Source of the DNA: Thalassiosira profunda | Taxonomy: Eukaryota > Bacillariophyta > Thalassiosirophyceae > Thalassiosirales > Thalassiosiraceae | Length of the DNA: 11,087 bases | Direction: 5' to 3' | Assembly: GCA_036939355.1 (NCBI GenBank) | Contig: JALLAP010000665.1 | Location: 1 to 11,087, forward strand | Notes under the pieces: generated by a model | Seen by the model: the letters and a program-made list of their open reading frames with translations, nothing else | What the model was told of the DNA's origin: nothing | Databases searched by the model: none | In this document: positions 1 to 6,069 of the stretch, piece after piece | Position numbering within the stretch: position 1 is the first letter of the stretch | How the letters are laid out: every line of letters starts with the position of its first letter | Translations under genes and position numbers: made by a program

Positions 1-429
1 GAAGCGTGCAAACCCGCTGCAACTCGGGAGAGAGAATTTTCAACGTTGGATATGCATCCGTCAGCGAGCATGCGTTGTTCGAGTCGAGCCAGGTTTTGGT
101 ATCCCTGTCTCGCTGGTTTGTGATGAAGCCGCGCACCCTCTTGGAAGACTTTGTCGAGTAGTAAACACCAGTGACCGACTCAGGCAGCTCCTTCGATGTG
201 AAATCATGTATCATCTTGTTGGCCTCGTTCATTTGCCTGACATAATCCTGGTTGGTGGTGCCAAGCGACTGCACCACCTCCACGAGATTTCCGATGATGT
301 AGGCCCAGAAGATTCCGCAGAGTAGCATCAAGAAGTTGGCAAACGCGTACTCGAGCGTCGTCTGCGGCGCGATGTTTCCGTAACCGATAGACGTGATGGA
401 TTGCAGAAGGTAGAGCAAAGAGATGATTC
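1..429 (-). CDS. Voltage-gated/cyclic-nucleotide-type cation channel, 3' portion (filter, S6, C-linker), partial
   Basis: Read on the minus strand, this encodes the end of a pore helix, a selectivity filter T-S-I-G-Y-G-N (codons at about 377-394), an S6 helix (about LEYAFANFLMLLCGIFWAYI) and a C-linker (RQMNEANKMIHDF through LSPELQRV). This order is typical of the EAG/HCN/CNG superfamily, and GYG indicates potassium preference. A cyclic-nucleotide-binding domain would be expected beyond the left edge. The proposed exon start is an AG acceptor at 430-431 after a pyrimidine-rich tract; the frame stays open upstream only to a TAG at 467-469. No S1-S5 exon lies directly upstream: the stop of another gene is at 478. 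The only 5' channel half nearby is at 4597-5767, and it repeats the pore helix. It may therefore be the second half of that gene, or the remnant of a paralogue. Channel identity is firm; exon boundary and gene status are not. Confidence 0.82.
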
Positions 430-453
430 CTAGATAGAGTAGAGCAAAGAGAT
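410..453. repeat. 29-bp-period partial tandem duplication
   Basis: The 15-mer gtagagcaaagagat occurs at 410-424 and again at 439-453, a period of 29 bp. On the minus strand it forms part of the pyrimidine-rich acceptor region and the first codons of the channel exon, so a local duplication straddles the proposed splice acceptor. The frame through both copies is open, which leaves the exact exon start ambiguous. Confidence 0.85.
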
Positions 454-477
454 TCAATCCCTTTGCCTACGAGCCGT

Positions 478-1667
478 CTACGCCGCCTTCAACTTCTCCA
501 GATCAAAGACGGCAACCACCGAGCCGGCGACCTCTCCGAACGCTCCGTGCTTCCACTCGCTGTTTTCAGTAGTGCCAGCCGCATATTGCGAGATAATTGT
601 AGCCGTTCCGTGCAGCAATCCAATACCGAACGCCCCGGCGTTTCCCTTCTTCATCCAGAACTCCTTTCCGAAGCAGCACAGAGAAATAATCATGCGGTGG
701 GATCCTTTGCCGGGGTACCACCCGTCTGGGTGGAGGCTGTGCTTGCCACCTTTGAGGAACATCTTGATGTGAGCGGAGGTGATTTTGTAGCCGAGATCTC
801 CGATGTGACGAAAGATGGCCTTCCAGTTGATGGTCTCCATCTCCAAAAGGTCTTTGATGCAATGGGCATTACTGTATCCGCTGGAGAGCTGGTTGTTGCC
901 CGCGTTGTGGAGATAGAACAGCTTGTGCTGATCCATGTACATGGTGCGGATCTCGTTCCACACCATCTGCGCCGACCCGAGGACCGTCTCCGACAGCATC
1001 CACACCTTGAGATGTCCGGAATCCAGCACGCTCTTGGCCAGGCTGACGGCCCTCTCGGGCGCCGTCCCGACGCCGCGGAACAGCTTGACAGCCGTAGGAA
1101 GCCCGGCCACGACACCAGAAACTGGGCCATCGCCACCAGGAAGGAGGTCTAGGGGTCCGAGGGTGGAGACCGCGTTGACAGCGGGGGCCGCAACGGGAGC
1201 GGGGACGGCGACGGGAGCGGGGCCAACTCCTGCAGCACCGGAGAGGGCGCCGGCAGTAGCGGCCGCAAAGGTGAATACCTTTTTGACGGGCGACGACTTC
1301 TATCCAGAGTGATGAGAATATTTTGCGAGTCAATAGAAGCAATGCATGGCGTCATTTCCAATGCATTGCTCACCTTGCCGTTCGAGGCCAAGTCGTTCTC
1401 CTTCCCGGGACGCGGGCTCCGATCCCTCTTGCTCCTACGCTTGGGCGAGCCGCCGGCGTTGCCGGAGGTGGAGGCGACGCCGCCCTCGCGGGGGCGTAGG
1501 CGTAGGCGGATGGGCGAGCGAGCGGACGAGTTATTCGCGTTCGCGGTTGCATCCTCCGTTGACGTGCCGCTCACTGCGGTGACTCCCAACGCACCGGCGG
1601 CCGTTCCGGTGCGCGCCGGAGGCGTTGCGCCGGCGTCGTCGACGAATTTGTTCGGGCTGGCGGACAT
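478..1667 (-). CDS. Putative AlkB-like 2-oxoglutarate/Fe(II) oxygenase-fold protein, two exons
   Basis: Exon 1 is 1667-1374 (98 codons), ending AAG before the donor GTGAGC. The intron is 1373-1300 (74 nt, acceptor CTGGATAG). Exon 2 is 1299-478, for 371 residues in phase 0. The ATG at 1667 has A at -3. Residues 1-98 are Ser/Ala/Arg-rich with a basic patch (SPKRRSKRDRSPRPGK), perhaps a nuclear signal. About 99-155 is an Ala/Pro/Val-rich linker. From about 162 a globular domain runs to the end. It contains H288-P-D290 after an IKMFLKGG strand, then IISLCCFGKEFW, LLHGTATIIS and W-K-H349-G. In order and spacing this resembles the double-stranded beta-helix of AlkB-like oxygenases, whose HxD...H triad binds iron. 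The arginine expected about nine residues after the distal His is Ser in GEVAGSVVAVF. Fold assignment is inference; substrate unknown. The stop lies 49 nt from the channel exon. Confidence 0.6.
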
Positions 1668-1835
1668 CGTGAGGGCGTTGGGTCGGCCAATGCGCTCTGG
1701 TTTGGTTGCCAACGAAGAAGTGAGAGTGAGGCGGGAGGAGGAGGCTGACTCCCGTCACGAGGGCACTTCTGTGACGGATCCGGTAACGCGTGACACCCAA
1801 ACCCAAATCCATCCGTCCTTCCCCCCCTTGCTAAA

Positions 1836-1886
1836 ACCCGACCGCCGACCGCGACCGCCGCCCGCCGCCGCGGCAATTTTGCGGTG
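1836..1886. repeat. Repeat pair with 3246-3301: 18-bp direct unit plus 17-bp inverted unit
   Basis: The 18-mer acccgaccgccgaccgcg at 1836-1853 recurs in the same orientation at 3284-3301. The 17-mer gcggcaattttgcggtg at 1870-1886 recurs inverted at 3246-3262. Similarity to the inverted copy continues a few bases further (tcaacgggtg against the complement of cacctgtggg). The inverted unit lies about 203 bp upstream of the ATG at 1667, reading toward that gene. Confidence 0.85.
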
Positions 1887-1899
1887 TCAACGGGTGAAA

Positions 1900-1914
1900 C
1901 GGGGCGCAGCCCCG
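1900..1914. repeat. Small GC hairpin
   Basis: CGGGGC (1900-1905), loop GCA, GCCCCG (1909-1914) is a perfect 6-bp stem. It lies in an A/G-rich stretch that also carries a CGAGCGAAGCGAG near-palindrome at about 1938-1950. Such short GC hairpins are often members of dispersed genomic repeat families; function unknown. Confidence 0.6.
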
Positions 1915-3118
1915 AAAAAGAAGGAGGGGGGAGAAGCACGAGCGAAGCGAGATGAAAAAATGGCGGGAGAGGGCTGCCCACGAAGCTGCGGGCGAGCAGA
2001 TCTCGTCGCCCTCCCCCTGCACCATGAAGGTCGCCCCGCCACTCGCGCAGGCGCTCGGCATACGCTGCAATAGGCGCGGATGTCGCCGTCAGGCGTTGCC
2101 AGGGAGCTGATCTCTCATGTCGCCGGGCAGATTGCTCCATGCCATCGCCGTTCGATTGTTGCGGCCGCGGACGCGCGGCCTCTCGTCGCCGAGCCTTCTT
2201 CGGCTGCACCGTCGCCGCTGCCTCCTGCAACCCGATGGAGCCGGCCCTTGCTCGATCGATTGCGGCATCCGCTGCATAATGGTCTGGCCTCGCCGCACCC
2301 GCGCACATTGTCTGGCCTGATCCCTCGTTGCTCCCAAAATCGAGCACGCCCCGGAGAGGAAATGTGCGCACATGTTTGCCATCAACCCGTCCGCGTCGAT
2401 CCGGAATCTGCGCCCGGGACACTGCACCCATCTCCCGAATGGCAATACGACAATCAAATGGGCGCGTGGGGGACTAATGCTTGTGGTCTATCGCGAGGGC
2501 TTACGCAACAATACACAACTTGCAATATCGGGAACATTGTCCACCCCATCGGCCACGGGCGAGGCGATCGCTCACATAAAGGGAAGGGATGGAGCAATTT
2601 TTGATCCGGATATTATTCTAGGCATCCAACAAAGCGGGTCGTGCGAGGGGGAGCACAAAGGGTTGCAATTCCACTGCACGGCAATGCGAAATCGATGGAG
2701 AGTGCGGCATACCCCGAAAAAATGCAATTATGAACGAAATATCCGCCCCGGAGCTCAGTATCATTGCAAAATGATGATGGGGACGAAAGAAAGAATATAC
2801 GCATACCACCCAAAGCAACAATTGTCCCGAAATTAGAGAAATAGAGCGCAGAACGTAAATAATGATCATGATATTCTAATGCTCATATCTAGCCGACCCC
2901 GGCCACAAAATAGATCGGAATTGCAGCCAGTTATCAGATACCTCCTCAAGTACACTGTCCGTGCAATTATGTTGGAACGCGGAGCTCCGTAGATCATCCA
3001 CGGCCCTGCGTTGAGGGCGTGCTTTTTGTAAGGCAATCACTCCACTCTGCCAGAATTTGCAAAGGAATTTTAGCGGGCGGTTGGCTCAAAATCTGTGGGC
3101 TGGCGCCCTAGCCCTCGG

Positions 3119-3237
3119 TTTACGGGAAGCAAGTCACGAGTTTGCTTCCCGTAATAGACCTTTCATGTAGGAATCGGTACAACCCTACGTGTTTTTGGCG
3201 CGCTTTACGGGAAGCAGTCCCGCGTTTACGGGAAGCA
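3119..3237. repeat. TTTACGGGAAGCA array with a 13-bp hairpin
   Basis: Exact copies of tttacgggaagca lie at 3119-3131, 3204-3216 and 3225-3237. An inverted copy (tgcttcccgtaa) is at 3143-3154. The first and inverted copies form a perfect 13-bp stem, ttacgggaagcaa (3120-3132) with ttgcttcccgtaa (3142-3154), around a 9-nt loop. The last two direct copies are 21 bp apart, two helical turns. The array ends 88 bp before the ATG at 3326, which suggests a regulatory role, though a miniature repeat family is equally possible. Confidence 0.9.
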
Positions 3238-3245
3238 CCTGTGGG

Positions 3246-3301
3246 CACCGCAAAATTGCCGCCGCCGCGCCCCCCGCCCCGACACCCGACCGCCGACCGC
3301 G
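3246..3301 (+). promoter_or_regulatory. Shared upstream element before the 405-residue gene
   Basis: caccgcaaaattgccgc (3246-3262) is the inverted copy of the 17-mer at 1870-1886 and lies 63 bp upstream of the ATG at 3326, reading toward it. It is followed by the 18-mer acccgaccgccgaccgcg at 3284-3301, which has a direct copy at 1836-1853. The 17-mer faces its gene in both cases, consistent with a common promoter or 5' leader element. The evidence is only two copies and position. Confidence 0.4.
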
Positions 3302-3325
3302 CCCCGCCCTCCCCACCGCCCAACC

Positions 3326-4543
3326 ATGGACTTCCCCCGCCGCTCCACCCGCTCCACCCTCACGGGCAAGATTCCCGAGGAGGAGAGGGGGGCCGTGGAT
3401 GAGGTCTCCGCTGCTATCAAGGACGCGAAACTCGAAGGCGTCTTCGACCTCCCCGACGCCGAGGACCCCGACACAGAGGACCCCGACGACGACGGCGAGG
3501 TGGATCCTAATGAGTACGCCGAGGAAGTGCAGAAAATGAGCGAGGCGGAGAAGAAGGAGGCCTTGGACGAGGTGAAGCAGTTGGGAAAAAATATTCAATT
3601 GGACGAGCTACTCACAGAGACGGAGCAGGGCGTGGTGTTTCAGCGTGAAGCTGGCCAACACAACATGGACAAGTCTAGGGCGCCGAGCCGGGAGATGGAG
3701 CCGGACGGGATGCTGACCAAAGCCGTCAAGGCCATCCAGAATTTGGCCAGCCTGCCCGACTTCATCCGAAAGCGCGTGAGCAGGGGGGGATGGAAGGCCA
3801 TTCGCTTCCTCATCTTCGAGTATCAGGAGGACATTGCGGAAGTTGTGGACGAGAACGGCTACATCTGTGAACCCGACGACGAGAAGTGGGGCAATCGTGG
3901 TTTCAACCTCATCGGCACGACCCCGTACAAACAGGGGGTAGGGGGAAGCAACAAAGCCGACAGCCTGAGGGGAATACTTGGAAACAGCCACATTCTCAAA
4001 GCAAAGATTCCAAAACAAGGTGTGTCGGTGTACGACAAAGCTTACGTCGTGCCCTTTCCCTGGAAAGTTAGCGAAGAAAATGAGAAAAAATGGGGGAAGT
4101 ACTTGACAGAGGCGGCAAAGCCTGAGAAGAAGGCATTGTTGGCACAGGCCGCGAAAGAGATCAAAGCGACAGGGCGGAGCAAAGTGGGCCTCGGAAAAGG
4201 GGAGACGAAAATTGAGGTGTTGGTTTGGAAGGTGTCCGAAAAATGCCTCGAGGACGCCGAAAACGGCAAGGAAGAAACCAGCAACCATTGGACTCGTGAC
4301 AACAAGTCGGGGCAATTCGTACCTGCCTGCGCCAGGAAGCCAGAGGACGGCAAGCCCTGGAAGACGCCCGGAGAGAAAATCTCTGGCTTCACCAAACTGA
4401 GGAACAAAGTTGGCAAACGCGTCCTAGGCGCCTACAGTTGGCAAGAATCTTTCACTGGAGGGGAGTCCTGCATGATGACGGCGGCCGACTGGCCGGTGGG
4501 GACGCAGAGGCTTGTGAACAAATATTGGGTAGAGTCGCACTAG
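3326..4543 (+). CDS. Uncharacterised 405-residue protein with acidic N-terminal region
   Basis: Single exon, 405 residues, ATG in a strong context (CCAACCATGG). I do not recognise the family. Residues 1-14 are basic. Residues 41-64 are strongly acidic (DLPDAEDPDTEDPDDDGEVD). About 65-100 is charged and helix-prone. About 130-245 is a mixed, probably globular region containing GGWKAIRFLIFEYQEDI and KAYVVPFPWKVSE. The C-terminal part is rich in Lys and Trp and ends with SFTGGESCMMTAADWPVGTQ. The pentapeptide WKVSE occurs twice (246-250 and 301-305), perhaps trace of an internal duplication. There is no signal peptide, no membrane helix, and no recognisable nuclease, integrase or polymerase motif. 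Coding is supported by the long open frame, the start context and a globular-looking composition. It is divergent from the oxygenase-like gene and ends just before the 5' channel half. Confidence 0.75.
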   Translation: MDFPRRSTRSTLTGKIPEEERGAVDEVSAAIKDAKLEGVFDLPDAEDPDTEDPDDDGEVDPNEYAEEVQKMSEAEKKEALDEVKQLGKNIQLDELLTETEQGVVFQREAGQHNMDKSRAPSREMEPDGMLTKAVKAIQNLASLPDFIRKRVSRGGWKAIRFLIFEYQEDIAEVVDENGYICEPDDEKWGNRGFNLIGTTPYKQGVGGSNKADSLRGILGNSHILKAKIPKQGVSVYDKAYVVPFPWKVSEENEKKWGKYLTEAAKPEKKALLAQAAKEIKATGRSKVGLGKGETKIEVLVWKVSEKCLEDAENGKEETSNHWTRDNKSGQFVPACARKPEDGKPWKTPGEKISGFTKLRNKVGKRVLGAYSWQESFTGGESCMMTAADWPVGTQRLVNKYWVESH

Positions 4544-4596
4544 CTTGGGCTCTACTCTTCTAAACTTCATATGAGTAGTATTTTGTGTGTGCGGTT

Positions 4597-5767
4597 CTAT
4601 ACGATTTGGCCCGCGGTTGCAAATTGCTGATGTCGGATCGACTGAATGGCCCAGAACAAGCAGAGCCAGTAGCGCGGCAACACTTGGCTCCAGCCGATCG
4701 GATTGAGAACGCCCTCGACGTAGTTTGCATCGTACCATCCGGACATCCAGGTGAGAGTATCGAGCATCTCGGGGTTGCTAAACGTGCCAGCCTGACACGA
4801 AATTGCAATTGAGTTGGACTGCCTGTGTAGTTTGGCGATGCATTCCATGTGTGCACTCACCTGCGCAAATGCGATTAGACCCCAAATGCACGCAATCCAG
4901 TGACTGACCAGTCTGTCGACGGAGAAGAGGAGGAAGCAGAGAGCGACGACATCAGCAACAAATATGTCAGTTCCGCGGGAGGCACATTCACTCACATCAT
5001 CATGAACATGAATTTGGCCGTTAAAGCGAATTCAACGTTCACCTTCTCCCACAGCCTCTTCATGATGTATGAGGACTTCATTATCTTTTTTATGCGAAGA
5101 AGGCGAAGCAATTTGAACAACTCCAGTATGAAGTAGAGGCGCATGTTGGGGTTGTCCAGAGGCTGCGTGTCCCCGGTGTCCATCGCTTCCTTTGCCGCCC
5201 CGTAAACCAAAGACGAGGCGGGGATCGACGCCAAGAGATTCACGAAGAACCACCCGCTGCGGATGTAGTGACGCCGGATCGATCGCAGGCTGAAGACCAT
5301 GCGCCCGTGCTCGTCGCGATACGCCCGGAAGAACGACAGGAAGGTATCGATCAGGAAACACAGGTTGAGGCACGTATTGAAGATCATGTACCACGTGTAG
5401 TAGACTGTGTAGTACCCCCTTTGGTCAAGCGAGAGAGAAGCACGAACCACGCAAGAGAGGAGGGTGTGAGTATTCGATGTGAGCATTCGATGCATAATTA
5501 TTATTGATGATGCGCGTATTCGGTGCATTTGCAAGGTGCCGAACGAGACGCAACTTCTTACATGCTGATGCCAAAATGGAACGGGATGTAGAGCGAGAAG
5601 TACCAGATGTTGCAAATCATGACGCAGTCCCACACCTGGGCCCACCGATTGTCGGGGAAGATGACGAATCTGAGGCCCTTGAGCGAGGGGTTCACCGGTC
5701 CCTTGTGCAGCGCGATGGCCGCGGCTTCCGGAGGCGCGCCGCCGTTGGTGACGGCGAGAGACGACAT
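4597..5767 (-). CDS. Voltage-gated cation channel 5' half (S1 to pore helix), four exons, truncated before the filter
   Basis: Exons on the minus strand are 5767-5562, 5418-4996, 4912-4861 and 4791 onward. Introns of 143, 83 and 69 nt have donors GTAAGA, GTGAGT and GTGAGT and acceptors ending AAAG, ACAG and TCAG, with consistent phases. The spliced product shows S1 (about residues 42-64), S2 (78-98), S3 (124-142), a basic S4 (about 162-190: FKLLRLLRIKKIMKSS), S5 (197-227: LVSHWIACIWGLI) and a pore helix (RYWLCLFWAIQSI, to residue 279). This is the EAG/HCN/CNG-type channel pattern. The filter should follow immediately, but the frame instead gives 12 unrelated residues and TAG at 4597-4599. I see no good GT donor after the pore helix. 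A TAG lies in frame just upstream of the ATG at 5767. Either the gene is broken here, or it continues at 429 by an unusual splice. Confidence 0.8.
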
Positions 5768-6069
5768 GATTGATGCGCGCTAGCGATGCCCAGGAGGGCC
5801 GAAGATGCGGAGGTCGCCGGGGGGTGTGTGAGAAGCCGCCGCCGCTACCGCCCGCTCCGAACTTGCTGCTGTCTCGGATCTTTGAGGTTGCGTTGACGGG
5901 TTGCTTTGAGTTGTGAACTTTTTGATCAAAGATCTTTTGCACCGGTACACAACTCATGACGAGTTTTGCACTCTGGTGTAAATGGCCATCAGCATACAAG
6001 ATGTGCACTTTTACGTGCACCAAAAAGCATTCCCCGCTCCCTCCTGGACTGCCATCCCACCCCTCCGCC
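5768..6069. promoter_or_regulatory. Bidirectional promoter region between channel and Mo25
   Basis: About 300 bp separate the divergent starts at 5767 (minus) and 6070 (plus). The region contains a 9-bp inverted repeat, tgagttgtg (5907-5915) with cacaactca (5948-5956), around a core with tttttgatcaaagatctttt. It also has two GTGCAC palindromes at 6003-6008 and 6015-6020. No TATA box is obvious. The Mo25 frame is open back to an ATG at 5956, so part of this could be coding. Confidence 0.45.

Larger units (their letters stand above)
1668..3118. other. Divergent intergenic region, left part; no supported gene
   Basis: This lies between the oxygenase-like gene (minus) and the repeat array upstream of the 405-residue gene (plus). 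The left third is GC-rich and low in complexity; the part from about 2500 to 3060 is more AT-rich. Several open frames cross it (for example 2372-2836 plus and 2080-2604 plus), but they show no domain, hydrophobic pattern or coherent composition and look like chance. I found no tRNA-like fold or other RNA gene by eye. A short GGGCT...AGCCC hairpin lies near 3097-3114. It may contain 5' UTRs or promoters of both flanking genes. Confidence 0.5.
436..4558. mobile_element. Candidate two-gene cassette between the two channel halves (tentative)
   Basis: The interval lies between a 5' and a 3' channel half of the same orientation. It contains two divergent genes whose stops lie near its edges (478 on minus, 4543 on plus). 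The 10-mer agagtagagc at 436-445 recurs inverted at 4549-4558, 15 nt beyond the right-hand stop. Both genes carry a shared upstream element in the same relative orientation. I see no convincing target-site duplication, and neither protein looks like a known transposase, integrase or polymerase. The repeat is short, and channel-unrelated sequence extends a little beyond it on the right (to about 4635). An ordinary gene pair inside a large intron, or recombination between tandem channel paralogues, explains the layout about as well. Confidence 0.2.

Noticed and set aside
463..1152. Plus-strand open frame opposite the oxygenase-like gene
   Set aside because: It is a complement shadow. The minus strand shows a globular protein, a valid intron and a consistent frame; this strand does not.
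1571..2431. Minus-strand 286-codon frame and overlapping plus-strand frames at 1309-2073 and 2080-2604
   Set aside because: They are GC-driven open frames with Arg/Pro/Ala-rich composition and no domain. They overlap the oxygenase exon or repeats.
2372..2836. Plus-strand 154-codon frame
   Set aside because: No family resemblance, weak start context and AT-rich noncoding-like surroundings; not enough to call a gene.
4597..4640. Splice donor right after the pore helix linking to the 3' channel half
   Set aside because: No GT with a plausible context and the correct phase was found. GTCGAT and GTATAG either have the wrong phase for the acceptor at 430 or duplicate the pore helix.
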